Made by a program: the position numbers and the translations under genes
Origin: CAVTJL01 sp963735065
Lineage (GTDB): Bacteria > Pseudomonadota > Alphaproteobacteria > Geminicoccales > Geminicoccaceae
NCBI GenBank assembly: GCA_963735065.1
Contig: CAVTJL010000001.1
Location: 1,488,001 to 1,552,000 of the forward strand
DNA length: 64,000 nucleotides
Direction: 5' to 3'
Part shown: piece after piece, positions 46,437 through 56,073 of the stretch
Position numbering within the stretch: position 1 is the first letter of the stretch
How the letters are laid out: every line of letters starts with the position of its first letter
Notes under the pieces: model-generated
What the model was told of the DNA's origin: nothing
What the model saw: only the letters and a program-made list of their open reading frames with translations
Databases searched by the model: none

Positions 46437-47918
46437 TCACGCCTCCTGGCGGTAGTTGGGCGCCTCGCGGGTGATCGCCACGTCGTGGACATGGCCCTCG
46501 CGCACGCCGGCCTGGGTCACGCGGATGAAGCGGCAGCCGCGCTGCATGTGGGCGATGTCGCCATTGCCGGTGTAGCCCATCGCGGCGCGGAGGCCGCCCA
46601 CCAGCTGGTGGATGATGTTGGCGGCGGGACCGCGATAGGGGACGCGACCCTCGATCCCCTCCGGCACCAGCTTCAAGGTGTCCTTGATCTCCTGCTGGAA
46701 ATAGCGGTCGGCAGAGCCGCGGGCCATGGCGCCCAGCGATCCCATGCCGCGATAGGCCTTGTAGGAGCGGCCCTGATAGAGAAAGACCTCGCCCGGCGCC
46801 TCGTCGGTGCCGGCCAGCATCGAGCCCAGCATGGCGCAGTCGGCGCCGGCGGCGATCGCCTTGGCGAGGTCGCCCGAGGCCCGGATGCCGCCGTCGGCGA
46901 TCACCGGGACGCCCGCCGCCCGGCAGCGCTCCACGACGTCCATGACGGCGGTCAGCTGCGGCATCCCGACACCGGCGACGATCCGGGTCGTGCAGATCGA
47001 GCCAGGGCCGATGCCGACCTTGACCGCATCGGCGCCGACGTCGACCAGGGCCTGGGCCGCATCGCCCGTCGCGACGTTGCCGGCGATGATCTGGGTGGCG
47101 TTGGAAAGCCTGCGGACACGGGCAACGGCATCGATCACGCCGCGGGAATGCCCGTGCGCGGTGTCGACCACGATGACGTCCGAGCCGGCCTCGACGAGCC
47201 GCTCGGCGCGCTCCAGGCCGCGTTCTCCCGTGCCGGTGGCGGCGCCCACGCGAAGCCGCCCCAGCTGGTCCTTGCAGGCGTGCGGGAAGCGCTGCGACTT
47301 GTCGATGTCCTTGACGGTGACGAGGCCGATCAGCCGGTAGTCGTCATCCACGATCAGGAGCTTCTCGATGCGGTGGCGATGGAGAAGCTCCATGGCCTCA
47401 GCACGGGTGACGCCCTCGCGTGCCGTGACGAGGCGATCGGAGGTCATCAGCTCGCTGACCGGTCGCGCGCTCGGGGGCACGAACCGCACGTCGCGGTTGG
47501 TCAGGATGCCGACCAGCCGCCCCTTGGGGCCTTCCACCACGGGGAGGCCCGAGATTCCCGCCCGGGCCATCAGATCGAGCGCCCGGGAGAGCGGCGTCTC
47601 GGGGCCGACGGTGAGCGGATTCACGACCATGCCGGCCTCGAACTTCTTCACCTGCAGGACCTGAGCGGCCTGCTCCTCGACCTCCATGTTCTTATGGATG
47701 ATGCCGAGGCCACCGTGCTGGGCCATGGCGATTGCCATGGGCGCCTCGGTGACCGTATCCATGGCGGCCGAGACCAGGGGGATGCCCAGCTCGATCTCGC
47801 GGGTGAGCCGCGTGCGCACGTCGGCCGCTCCGGGCAGCACCTCGGAATAGCTCGGCTCGAGCAGCACGTCGTCGAAGGTGAGCGCCTCGCGGAGGGCGCC
47901 GAGCCCGCTCGTCTCCAT
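46437..47918 (-). CDS. guaB: IMP dehydrogenase
   Basis: The 493-residue protein has all IMPDH marks: LTFDDVLLEPSYSEVLPG at the start, the catalytic Cys in GIGPGSICTTRIVAGVGMPQ, and two CBS domains in residues about 95-205 (VVEGPKGRLVGILTNRDVRF, MTSDRLVTAREGVTRAEAME). It converts IMP to XMP for guanine nucleotides. ATG 47918 follows GAGG. It is divergent from the LacI regulator by about 190 bp. Confidence 0.97.
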   Translation of the reverse strand: METSGLGALREALTFDDVLLEPSYSEVLPGAADVRTRLTREIELGIPLVSAAMDTVTEAPMAIAMAQHGGLGIIHKNMEVEEQAAQVLQVKKFEAGMVVNPLTVGPETPLSRALDLMARAGISGLPVVEGPKGRLVGILTNRDVRFVPPSARPVSELMTSDRLVTAREGVTRAEAMELLHRHRIEKLLIVDDDYRLIGLVTVKDIDKSQRFPHACKDQLGRLRVGAATGTGERGLERAERLVEAGSDVIVVDTAHGHSRGVIDAVARVRRLSNATQIIAGNVATGDAAQALVDVGADAVKVGIGPGSICTTRIVAGVGMPQLTAVMDVVERCRAAGVPVIADGGIRASGDLAKAIAAGADCAMLGSMLAGTDEAPGEVFLYQGRSYKAYRGMGSLGAMARGSADRYFQQEIKDTLKLVPEGIEGRVPYRGPAANIIHQLVGGLRAAMGYTGNGDIAHMQRGCRFIRVTQAGVREGHVHDVAITREAPNYRQEA

Positions 47919-48035
47919 CGCAACCTCGGGGTCAATTTCGGGTTGCACGGCCTTATAGAGGCAGGGGCGACACCGGGAAAGACCCCGGGGTCGCCGGTCT
48001 GATCGCTGCTGCCGCCCGAGCCCGTCCGGCATCTG

Positions 48036-48050
48036 GCGAAACCGTTTGCG
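48036..48050. promoter_or_regulatory. Candidate LacI-family operator
   Basis: The sequence AAAC-C-GTTT inside GCGAAACCGTTTGCG is a palindrome with an odd centre, similar in core to LacI-family sites. It lies between guaB and the regulator gene, 57 bases before the regulator start, where autoregulation would be expected. Confidence 0.5.
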
Positions 48051-48107
48051 AAATGCTCTGCGGTGACGCAGTCTTTCGGTTTGGGAGGCAAATGCAGGGG
48101 TCTTGAC

Positions 48108-49130
48108 GTGCTCGTGACCATGCGAGACGTCGCGCGGCTGGCTGGGGTGTCGATCTCCACCGTCTCGCATGTCCTCAACGACACGCGTCCGGTTCCGACG
48201 CCGACGCGGCAGCGTGTCCTCGAGGCGATCGACGTCTCGGGCTACATGCCGAACACGCTTGCCCGCTCTCTCAAGCGCGCGGAGACGCGGACCCTGGGCC
48301 TCGTGATCGGCGATATCGGCAACCCCTACTTCACCGACGTCGTGAGCGCGCTGGAGGCGGCGGCGGGGAACGCCGGCTACACCGTGGTTCTGAGCGACAT
48401 CGGCGAGGATTCCGAGCGCGAGATGGCCGCGGTGCGGCTCCTGATCGGGCGCCGGGTCGACGGTCTCGTCCTGGCCCCCTCCGCGACCGGCGGTGCCGAC
48501 GCCGTCACTTACGCCCGGCGCCACAAGGTTCCCGTCGTCCAGATCGACAGGATCGCGGTGACGGATTGCGACTATGTCGTCGCCCGTAACGGCCCCGACA
48601 TGCGACGCTTGGTCCGACACCTGGCGGCGCTCGGCCACCGGCGGATCGCGATGCTGACCGGCCTTCCCGGCCTGAGCTCCACACGCGAGCGGATCAACGG
48701 GTTCCGCGCGGGGATGCGGGACGCGGGGCTCCGGGCCGATCCCGAGCTGATGATCCCGGGCGAGTCCCAACGCGCGCCGGCGAGGCTCGCAACCAAGAAG
48801 CTGATGACCAGGGCCGAGCCACCGACGGCTCTTGTCGCCGGCAACAATCTCCTGGCGCTCGGCGCCATGCGCGGGCTCAGCGAGCTGGGCCTGGGCGTGC
48901 CCGGCGACGTGGCGCTGGTCTCCTTCGACGATTTCGAGTGGGCCGACCTCTTCCAGCCTCGCCTGACGACGATCGCCCAGCCTTGTCGCCGCATCGGCGA
49001 GGTGGCGGTCCGGCTGCTGCTCGAGCGGATCGCCGAGCCCGCCCTGGCCCCCCGCCACATCCGCCTTCCCACCTCGCTGCAGCACCGCGAGTCCTGCGGC
49101 TGCCCTGCCGGCGCCGGGCCTCTGACATGA
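48108..49130 (+). CDS. LacI-family transcriptional regulator
   Basis: The 340-residue protein begins VLVTMRDVARLAGVSISTVS, the LacI helix-turn-helix, with SHVLNDTRPVPTPTRQRVLE hinge text, then a periplasmic-binding-like ligand domain (LGLVIGDIGNPYFTDVVSAL, ALGHRRIAMLTG, VSFDDFEWADLFQPRLTTI). GTG 48108 with AGGGG seven bases earlier is preferred to ATG 48120. Its stop overlaps the ABC ATPase start by ATGA, so it is part of the operon it probably controls. A sugar or sugar acid is the likely inducer. Confidence 0.9.
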   Translation: MLVTMRDVARLAGVSISTVSHVLNDTRPVPTPTRQRVLEAIDVSGYMPNTLARSLKRAETRTLGLVIGDIGNPYFTDVVSALEAAAGNAGYTVVLSDIGEDSEREMAAVRLLIGRRVDGLVLAPSATGGADAVTYARRHKVPVVQIDRIAVTDCDYVVARNGPDMRRLVRHLAALGHRRIAMLTGLPGLSSTRERINGFRAGMRDAGLRADPELMIPGESQRAPARLATKKLMTRAEPPTALVAGNNLLALGAMRGLSELGLGVPGDVALVSFDDFEWADLFQPRLTTIAQPCRRIGEVAVRLLLERIAEPALAPRHIRLPTSLQHRESCGCPAGAGPLT

Positions 49131-50653
49131 GGCCGCACGCGCTCCGCATGCGGGGGGTCGAGAAGCACTTCGGCGGGGTCTATGCCCTGCGCGGCGTCGA
49201 TTTCGATCTTGCCGCGGGCGAGGTTCATGTCCTGCTCGGCGAGAATGGCGCCGGCAAGAGTACCCTGATGAACATCCTCTCGGGCGTCCTGGCGCCCGAC
49301 GGAGGCAGCATCGAGGTCGACGGCACCGCCGTCCGGTTCGGCAGCCCGCGCGATGCCCAGGCCGCCGGCATCGCGATGATCCATCAGGAGCTGGACCTCG
49401 TCCCCGGGCTCGATATCGCCGCCAACCTCTTCCTCGGCCACGAGGCGCTGACGATCGTTGGCACCCTCGACCGCCGTCGCATGCTGCGCCTCGCCCGCTC
49501 CCGGCTCGACGCGGCCGGTGTGGCGCTCGACGCTGCCCTTCTGGTGGGCGATCTCCGAATCGGTGAGCGGCAGCTCGTCGCCATCGCCAAGGCGCTGGCG
49601 GCCGATGCTCGCATCCTTGTCATGGACGAGCCGACGGCGGCGCTCTCTGCAGCCGAGGCCGAGCACCTCTTCGGGGTGGTCCGCGAGCTGCGCGGCCGCG
49701 GCGTCGGCATCGTCTACATCTCGCACCGGCTGGAGGAGGTGGCACGGGTCGCCGATCGCGTCACCGTGCTGCGCGACGGCAAGGTGGTGGGCGAGTGCGG
49801 TCCCGACGCGCCCCAGGCCGAGCTCGTCCGCATGCTCGTCGGCCGTCCCTTCGAGGAGCTCTTCCCATCCCGCGCCGAAGGGCAGGGCGAGGAGCTGCTG
49901 CGTCTCGATCATGCCGGCTTCGCGCCGCGCCGGGAGCAGGCCGGCTGGCAGACGCCCGTCGATGTCAGCCTCGTCGTCCGCAAGGGCGAGATCGTCGGGC
50001 TCGCCGGACTCATGGGCGCCGGCCGGACCGAGCTCCTGGCCTCGCTCTACGGCGCCGGCCCCCGTGGATCATGGCGGGGCGGCGTGCTGGTCGCGGGCAA
50101 TGCAGCAAGGATCCGCTCGATCGCCGACGCCAGGCGCGCGGGCATCGCCTTTGTCACCGACGACCGGCGCGGCAGCGGGCTCGTGCTGGCCCATACCGTC
50201 GGCTGGAACGCCGTGATGTCGTCGCTGGCAAGGGTGACGCCGATGGGCCTCGTCAGGCCGGCGCTCGAGGCGCGGGCCGTCGCACGATCGATCGAGGCCT
50301 TCGACGTCCGCCCGCGGCGCGCCGACCTGCCCGTCAGCACCCTCTCCGGGGGCAACCAGCAGAAGGTGGTCTTCGCGAAGGAGCTGATGACCGAGCCTCG
50401 CCTGCTCCTGCTCGACGAGCCCACCCGCGGCGTCGACGTCGGCGCCAAGAGCGAGATCTACCATCGCCTTCGCATGCTCGCCGCCGACGGGCTGGGCGTC
50501 CTTGTCGCCTCCTCGGAGCTGCCCGAGCTCACCGGGCTCTGCGACAGGATCGTCGTGATGCGTGGCGGCCGCAGCGTCGCCGAGTTTCCGGGCGGCGTCG
50601 ACGAGGCGAAGCTGCAGGCGGCGAGCGCCGGCGAGGAGGAGGCTGCGGCATGA
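49127..50653 (+). CDS. Sugar ABC transporter ATPase (RbsA/XylG-like)
   Basis: The 508-residue ATPase has two nucleotide-binding domains, as in RbsA/MglA/XylG: the first with Walker A LGENGAGKST, signature region RIGERQLVAIAKAL and Walker B ILVMDEPTAAL; the second with a degenerate Walker A (GLMGAGRTELLA), signature STLSGGNQQKVVFAKELM and Walker B LLLLDEPTRGVDVGAK. ATG 49127 overlaps the LacI stop and its own stop overlaps the permease start, so expression is coupled. Confidence 0.95.
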   Translation: MRPHALRMRGVEKHFGGVYALRGVDFDLAAGEVHVLLGENGAGKSTLMNILSGVLAPDGGSIEVDGTAVRFGSPRDAQAAGIAMIHQELDLVPGLDIAANLFLGHEALTIVGTLDRRRMLRLARSRLDAAGVALDAALLVGDLRIGERQLVAIAKALAADARILVMDEPTAALSAAEAEHLFGVVRELRGRGVGIVYISHRLEEVARVADRVTVLRDGKVVGECGPDAPQAELVRMLVGRPFEELFPSRAEGQGEELLRLDHAGFAPRREQAGWQTPVDVSLVVRKGEIVGLAGLMGAGRTELLASLYGAGPRGSWRGGVLVAGNAARIRSIADARRAGIAFVTDDRRGSGLVLAHTVGWNAVMSSLARVTPMGLVRPALEARAVARSIEAFDVRPRRADLPVSTLSGGNQQKVVFAKELMTEPRLLLLDEPTRGVDVGAKSEIYHRLRMLAADGLGVLVASSELPELTGLCDRIVVMRGGRSVAEFPGGVDEAKLQAASAGEEEAAA

Positions 50654-51696
50654 CAATGGACGCGACCACGCCGCAGCGGGCCCCGGCGCGACGCCGGCCG
50701 CGGCATCTGCTGGCCTATCTGCTGCGGTTCCAGAGCCTCTTCGGCCTTGTCATCGTGCTGGTCGGCGGCGTGATCTTCTCCCCCCGCCGGCACGGCCATA
50801 TCCTCTTCCTGTCGCCGGACAACATCGCGAACATCATCCGCTCGATCTCCGAGACCGGGATCATCGCGCTCGGCATGACGTTCGTGATCATCGCCGCCGG
50901 CATCGACCTCTCGGTGGGTGCCGTGCTTGGTCTCTCGAGCGTGCTCACCGCGACGCTGCTCGTGAACCATGGCTGGGGCATTGCCGCCACGCTCGTCACC
51001 GTGGTGGCCGCCGGCACGCTCTTCGGCGCCGCGCAGGGTGCCATCATCACGCGCTTCCGCCTCCAGCCCTTCATCGTCACGCTCGCCGGGCTGCAGGCCG
51101 CACGCGGGCTCGCCTACATCGCCTCGAACAACCAGTTCATCAACGTCTCCTACGGGGAGGGGCCGGGCTTTGCGCCCCCCGCCTTCGGCGTCCTGGGCGA
51201 GCGCCTGTTCGACAATGTGTTTCCTGTGGCGACCCTGGTCTTCCTGATCCTGGCCGTCATCGCGGCGCTGGTGCTGAACACCACGCGCTTCGGCCGCTAC
51301 GTCTATGCCGTGGGCGGCAACGAGCGGGCGGCGCGGCTCTCGGGCATCCCGGTGAACCGTGTCAAGATCGCGGTCTATGCGATCACCGGCCTGGCGGCGG
51401 CGTCCGCGGGCATCGTCCACGCGGGGCAGTTCAGCTTCGGCAGCCCCAACGATGGTGCGGGCTACGAGCTCACCGCGATCGCCGCCGTCGTGATCGGCGG
51501 CACCGACCTTTTCGGCGGCGCCGGCTCGATGATCGGCACGATCGCCGGCAGCATCATGCTGGGCGCCCTCGCCAACATCCTTCAGCTCAATGATGTGAGC
51601 GCCGCCATGCAGCTCCTGGCCACCGGGGCGATCATCGTTGCCGCGGCGGCGCTTCAGACCTTCGTCGGCCGCCGCGACGGCGAGGCGCTGCGCTGA
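50650..51696 (+). CDS. Sugar ABC transporter permease
   Basis: The 348-residue permease of the RbsC/XylH type has about nine or ten membrane helices. NIIRSISETGIIALGMTFVI, IDLSVGAVLGLSS and GTDLFGGAGSMIGTIAGSIM are characteristic of this group. ATG 50650 overlaps the ATPase stop (ATGA). It forms the importer with the ATPase and the binding protein that follow each other here. Confidence 0.94.
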   Translation: MTMDATTPQRAPARRRPRHLLAYLLRFQSLFGLVIVLVGGVIFSPRRHGHILFLSPDNIANIIRSISETGIIALGMTFVIIAAGIDLSVGAVLGLSSVLTATLLVNHGWGIAATLVTVVAAGTLFGAAQGAIITRFRLQPFIVTLAGLQAARGLAYIASNNQFINVSYGEGPGFAPPAFGVLGERLFDNVFPVATLVFLILAVIAALVLNTTRFGRYVYAVGGNERAARLSGIPVNRVKIAVYAITGLAAASAGIVHAGQFSFGSPNDGAGYELTAIAAVVIGGTDLFGGAGSMIGTIAGSIMLGALANILQLNDVSAAMQLLATGAIIVAAAALQTFVGRRDGEALR

Positions 51697-51776
51697 TCGG
51701 CCCCGTCCGGGCCGAACGCGCGGCGGGCGGAGCGAGGCTCCGAGCAGACAGAGCGGTGCTCAAGGGAGGCACATCG

Positions 51777-52790
51777 ATGCCAGCGCAGAGACTGAGACGG
51801 ATGCTGGGGGCGGGTGCTGCGATCCTGGCCCTGGGGGTCGGGGCGCCGATCGCGCTGACGGCCGGCGCGGCTCAAGCCGCGGATGCCAAGCCCATCGCCA
51901 AGGACTGCGGGCCGGACGGCCACTATGTGATCGGCTTCTCGCAGGTCGACTTCACCGAGCCCTACCGGCAGCATGTCGACCATCAGATGGAAGAGCTCGT
52001 CAAGAAATACCCGCAGTTCAAGCTGGTGATCGCCGACGGTCAGGCGAGCGACAACACGCAGACCTCGCAGGTCGAGAACTTCATCACGCAGCAGGTCGAC
52101 ATTCTGTTCATCTCGCCCTACGAGTTGGCGCCGCTAACTCCGGTGGTGAGCCGTGCCTACAAGGCCGGGATCCCGGTGATCACGCTCGACAGGAAGACGG
52201 TCGGCGACGACTACACGACCTTCATCGGCGGCGACAACTACCAGATCGCCAAGGAAGCCGGCGAGTATGCCGCCACGACGCTCCTGCCCCAGGGCGGCGA
52301 CGTCGCCATCCTCGAGGGGCTGCCCAGCTCCTCGCCCGCGATCGAGCGTCTGAACGGCTTCAAGGATGGCATCAAGGGCAATCCCAAGCTCAACCTCGTG
52401 GCCGTGCAGCCGGTCGACTGGATGGAGGACAAGGCCGTCACCGTGTTCTCGGCGATGCTCCAGGCCCATCCGGACATCAAGCTCGTCTATACCAGCAACG
52501 ACCTCGCCGCGGCGGGCGCCTACATCGCCGCCAAGAATGCCGGCAAGGAGGGCCAGATCCAGATCATCGGCACCGACGGCCTGCCCGGAACTGCCGGCGG
52601 CATCCGATCCGTGGCCGAGGGGCAGTGGGCCGCCACCTACGTCTATCCTACCGGCGCCGCCCAGGCTCTCGAGATCGCCAAGAAGATCCTGATCGACTGT
52701 GCCACCTCCGTGCCCAAGACCATCACCGTCCCGACGCAGCGCATCGACAAGGAGAACGCGAAGGAGCTCTACGAGAAGCTGAAGTTCTAG
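51777..52790 (+). CDS. Sugar-binding periplasmic protein
   Basis: ATG 51777 has AAGGGAGG (51762-51769) seven bases upstream. The N-terminus RLRRMLGAGAAILALGVGAP ... AAQAADA is a signal peptide. The mature protein is a type I periplasmic binding protein (VIGFSQVDFTEPYRQHVDHQ, IPVITLDRKTVGDDYTTFIG, VYTSNDLAAAGAYIAAKN, IIGTDGLPGTAGGIRSVAEG). Its ligand is unknown; the next gene suggests a pentose or related sugar acid. Confidence 0.93.
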   Translation: MPAQRLRRMLGAGAAILALGVGAPIALTAGAAQAADAKPIAKDCGPDGHYVIGFSQVDFTEPYRQHVDHQMEELVKKYPQFKLVIADGQASDNTQTSQVENFITQQVDILFISPYELAPLTPVVSRAYKAGIPVITLDRKTVGDDYTTFIGGDNYQIAKEAGEYAATTLLPQGGDVAILEGLPSSSPAIERLNGFKDGIKGNPKLNLVAVQPVDWMEDKAVTVFSAMLQAHPDIKLVYTSNDLAAAGAYIAAKNAGKEGQIQIIGTDGLPGTAGGIRSVAEGQWAATYVYPTGAAQALEIAKKILIDCATSVPKTITVPTQRIDKENAKELYEKLKF

Positions 52791-52830
52791 AGGGGGGAGG
52801 CGGGTCCCGCGATCCGGCTCCAGGGCCCTT

Positions 52831-52857
52831 GCCGGGGCCGCGCTTGACGGCCCCGGC
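52831..52857 (+). terminator. Hairpin between binding protein and dehydratase
   Basis: GCCGGGGCCG (52831-52840) pairs with CGGCCCCGGC (52848-52857), a 10-bp stem with a seven-base loop. It may stop part of the transcripts or protect the upstream mRNA, keeping binding-protein levels high. Confidence 0.6.
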
Positions 52858-52908
52858 ATTCGGGAGTTCAAAGCCCGCGGCGGCGCTTGAGGTCTGGGGA
52901 GGATTCGC

Positions 52909-54702
52909 ATGGCTGACGAGACGAAACGGCGGCTCCGGTCGCAGGACTGGTGGCTCGACTACGCCGACGTCGACATGACGGCGCTCTATCTCGAGCGCTA
53001 TCTCAACTACGGCCTCACGCGTGAGGAGCTGCAGTCGGGCCGGCCGATCATCGGCATCGCCCAGACCGGCTCCGACCTGGCACCCTGCAACCGCCACCAT
53101 CTCGACCTCGCCGACAGGGTGCGCGCCGGCGTGCGCGACATGGGCGGCATCCCGATCGAGTTCCCGGTCCATCCGATCCAGGAGACGGGCAAGCGGCCGA
53201 CGGCGATGCTCGATCGCAATCTTCAGTACCTCTCCTGCGTCGAGGTCCTCTACGGCTACCCGATCGACGGTGTCGTGCTGACGACGGGCTGCGACAAGAC
53301 CACGCCTGCGCTCATCATGGCTGCCGCCACCGTCGACATCCCGGCCATCGTCCTCTCGGGCGGGCCGATGCTGAACGGCTACTACAAGGGCGGCCTCGCC
53401 GGCTCCGGGACGATCGTCTGGCACGCCCGCCAGCTCTTCGCCAAGGGCGAGATCGACGTCGAGCAGTTCATGGAGATGACCTGCGCCTCGGCACCGTCGG
53501 TCGGCCACTGCAACACGATGGGAACGGCCTCGTCCATGAACGCCATGGCCGAGGCGCTGGGCATGTCGCTCACCGGCTGCTCCGCGATCCCGGCACCGTA
53601 TCGCGAGCGGCCGCAGATGGCCTATCTGACGGGCAAGCGCATCGTGGAGATGGTCTGGGAGGACCTCAAGCCCTCGAAGGTCATGACGCGCAAGGCATTC
53701 GAGAACGCGATCTCGGTGGCCGCCGCGGCCGGATGCTCGACCAACTGTCCGCCCCATGTGATCGCCATCGCCCGCCACATCGGCGTCGAGCTCGACATCA
53801 AGGACTGGGAGCAGGGTCACGACATCCCGCTCCTCGTCAACATGCAGCCGGCCGGCGAGTTTCTGGGCGAGGAGTTCTATCGCGCGGGCGGCGTGCCGGC
53901 GGTGATCAAGGAGCTGATCAAGGCCGGGCGCTTCCACACCGACGCCTTGACCGTGACCGGCCGGACGATGGGCGAGAATCACGAGAGCGTTGAGTTCTCC
54001 CCCGACCGGCGCGTGGTCCGTCCTTACGAGGACCCGCTCATGCCCGAGGCCGGGTTCGTCATCATCAGCGGCAACATCTTCGATTCCGCGGTCATGAAGA
54101 CCTCGGTGGTGACGCCTGAGTTCCGCAAGAAGTACCTCGAGCACCCCGATCACGCGGGGCTCTTCGAGGGCAGGGCGATCGTGTTCGACGGGCCCGAGGA
54201 CTATCATCATCGGATCGACGATCCGTCGCTCGACATCGACGAGGACTGCTTCCTCTTCATCCGCAATTGCGGGCCGGTCGGCTATCCCGGAGCGGCCGAG
54301 GTGGTGAACATGCGGCCGCCGACGAAGCTCATCGAGAAGGGCATCCGCGCCCTGCCGACGATCGGCGACGGCCGGCAGTCGGGAACCTCGGAGAGCCCGT
54401 CGATCCTCAACGCCTCGCCCGAGGCGGCGGTGGGCGGCAACCTCGCCATCGTCCGCACGGGTGACCGTGTGCGTTTCGATCTCGCTGGGCGGCGTCTCGA
54501 TCTGATCCTGACACCCGAGGAGATCGCCGAGCGCCAGGCGGAGGTGAAGAAGGTTCCCCCGAAGATCCCCCCCTCCCAGACCCCCTGGCAGGAGATCTAC
54601 CGGCGGGACGTCGGCCAGCTCTCGACCGGCGCCTGCCTCGAGCCGGCCGTGCTCCACCTCAAGATCGTGGAGACCTATGGCAGCCCGCGGCGCAACCACT
54701 GA
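52909..54702 (+). CDS. IlvD/Edd sugar-acid dehydratase, xylonate/arabinonate-like
   Basis: The 597-residue protein is closest in build to Caulobacter D-xylonate dehydratase: MTALYLERYLNYGLTREEL, PIIGIAQTGSDLAPCNRHHL, VVLTTGCDKTTPALIMAAAT, PSVGHCNTMGTASSMNAMAE and DGRQSGTSESPSILNASPEA. Cluster cysteines are in LAPCN, TTGCDKT and LTGCSA. The family binds an Fe-S cluster and removes water from aldonic acids. Xylonate, arabinonate or a similar acid are candidates. It is the only catabolic gene after the importer, so the remaining pathway must be elsewhere. ATG 52909. Confidence 0.87.
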   Translation: MADETKRRLRSQDWWLDYADVDMTALYLERYLNYGLTREELQSGRPIIGIAQTGSDLAPCNRHHLDLADRVRAGVRDMGGIPIEFPVHPIQETGKRPTAMLDRNLQYLSCVEVLYGYPIDGVVLTTGCDKTTPALIMAAATVDIPAIVLSGGPMLNGYYKGGLAGSGTIVWHARQLFAKGEIDVEQFMEMTCASAPSVGHCNTMGTASSMNAMAEALGMSLTGCSAIPAPYRERPQMAYLTGKRIVEMVWEDLKPSKVMTRKAFENAISVAAAAGCSTNCPPHVIAIARHIGVELDIKDWEQGHDIPLLVNMQPAGEFLGEEFYRAGGVPAVIKELIKAGRFHTDALTVTGRTMGENHESVEFSPDRRVVRPYEDPLMPEAGFVIISGNIFDSAVMKTSVVTPEFRKKYLEHPDHAGLFEGRAIVFDGPEDYHHRIDDPSLDIDEDCFLFIRNCGPVGYPGAAEVVNMRPPTKLIEKGIRALPTIGDGRQSGTSESPSILNASPEAAVGGNLAIVRTGDRVRFDLAGRRLDLILTPEEIAERQAEVKKVPPKIPPSQTPWQEIYRRDVGQLSTGACLEPAVLHLKIVETYGSPRRNH

Positions 54703-54852
54703 GCAAGCCGCCGCGTCAACTATTGTAGATTTCCCACAGGCAGCGTGCCAAAAGCACAGGAACGGCGACGCTCGTCATTCGGCGCGTTCTCATTTCGGTG
54801 CCTTGGCGTTATGGGGAGCTGCGAGGGGGCGTCACACCTTGGGAGCACTGTT

Positions 54853-55746
54853 ATGAGATTCCATTTGCGTGGCCTGGCTCTCGTCGGCGGCCTCGCGCTG
54901 CTGGCGGGTTGCACGGGCAGCCATCCACCCGGCTACACCACGCTCACCGGCCACATCTTCGAGGCTGGCCCGGCCGGGCGCGTCATGGACCAGGCACGTG
55001 CTACGACGCCGTCGAGCGATGCCTATCACAATGCCCTCTACACGGACCTGATGAAGTACGCTGAGTACGAGTACGGTCCGATGGAGGACTATCGCCACGC
55101 CACCTGGCATGCGCAGAACGCGATGACGGCGGCCAAGGGCGGTGACGTTCAGCCGGCCGTGCTGAGCGAGTGGCAGCTCCCCGAGGACAAGATGGGCGAG
55201 CTCTCGAGCGCCCGTGAGCGCCTCGTCGCGGCGCTGGCGGCGGGCTCCCCCGAGACCAAGCCCGAGGCTTCGGCCCAGGCTCTGGCGAGCTTCAACTGCT
55301 GGGTCGAGCAGCAGCGTGAGAACTTCCAGCCGCAGGACATTGCGGACTGCCGCAACTCCTTCGAGACCGCGCTCGCCGAGATCGAGGTGAAGAAGGCCGA
55401 GGTCCCTGAGACCATGGTCCTCTCCGCCGACATCCTCTTCGCGTTCGGCAAGGCGGATCTCAAGCCCGAGTTCGAGCCGATGCTCGACAAGGTTGCGGAG
55501 ACGCTCGTCAGCAACACCGACGTGCGTATCCTGATCGTCGGCCACACCGACACGATGGGCCCGGCGAGCTACAACCAGACGCTCTCGGAGCGGCGTGCCA
55601 AGACCGTCGCGGACTATCTGATGTCGAAGGGTGTGACGGCGGACCGGATGACGGTCACGGGCGTCGGCGAGACGCAGCTGATCGTTCCGACCCCCGATCA
55701 GACGCCTGAGCCAAAGAACCGTGCGGTCGTGATCAGCAAGCGGTAG
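54853..55746 (+). CDS. OmpA-domain lipoprotein
   Basis: The 297-residue protein starts MRFHLRGLALVGGLALLAGC, a lipoprotein signal peptide with lipidation at Cys20. The C-terminal OmpA/MotB peptidoglycan-binding domain includes LSADILFAFGKADLKPEFEP, ILIVGHTDTMGPASYNQTLS and KNRAVVISKR. The middle is helical. It probably sits in the outer membrane and binds peptidoglycan. ATG 54853 follows GGGAGC. It is not next to tol-pal genes. A strong hairpin follows the stop. Confidence 0.9.
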   Translation: MRFHLRGLALVGGLALLAGCTGSHPPGYTTLTGHIFEAGPAGRVMDQARATTPSSDAYHNALYTDLMKYAEYEYGPMEDYRHATWHAQNAMTAAKGGDVQPAVLSEWQLPEDKMGELSSARERLVAALAAGSPETKPEASAQALASFNCWVEQQRENFQPQDIADCRNSFETALAEIEVKKAEVPETMVLSADILFAFGKADLKPEFEPMLDKVAETLVSNTDVRILIVGHTDTMGPASYNQTLSERRAKTVADYLMSKGVTADRMTVTGVGETQLIVPTPDQTPEPKNRAVVISKR

Positions 55747-55773
55747 GCCCCTGCCGCAAGCATCATCGACCAG

Positions 55774-55805
55774 GGAGGGCGCGGCTCAGGCCGCGCCCTC
55801 TTTCG
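55774..55805 (+). terminator. Terminator after the OmpA lipoprotein
   Basis: GAGGGCGCGGC pairs with GCCGCGCCCTC around a TCAG loop (55775-55800), followed by TTTCGTT. It lies between the lipoprotein gene and the tRNA gene on the other strand. Confidence 0.8.
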
Positions 55806-55827
55806 TTGTGCTGCGATGTTCCGAGAA

Positions 55828-55903
55828 TGGTGGGCCCGGCAGGATTCGAACCTGCGACCAGACCGTTATGAGCGGCCAGCTCTAACCACTGAGCTACGGG
55901 CCC
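55828..55903 (-). tRNA. tRNA with CAT anticodon, probably tRNA-Ile2
   Basis: The 76 bases fold fully on the minus strand: acceptor GGGCCCG/CGGGCCC, D-arm GCTCAGTGGTTAGAGC, anticodon loop CTCATAA, T-arm GCAGG-TTCGAAT-CCTGC and an encoded CCA end. CAT could mean elongator Met or lysidine-modified Ile2. The GGGCCC acceptor stem and short D-loop resemble Ile2 genes, so that is preferred. No integration signs around it. Confidence 0.85.
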
Positions 55904-56073
55904 GGCGGGGCGGATATACGCATGGGCGGCACCGCCTGCCAAGGCGCTCCGGGCGATTTCGGACCCGCCGGCCCTTGGCGGTTTCCTCGTTCGGTCCAGT
56001 TTCCGCACAGCGGAGCGAGGCCTCGAGCATGGCGCTCCGGCAGGAATGGATCGAACGGAAGGGAGCACGCAGG

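Noticed and set aside
55828..55903. tRNA gene as a mobile-element attachment site
   Set aside because: No integrase, no repeated tRNA end and typical genes on both sides.
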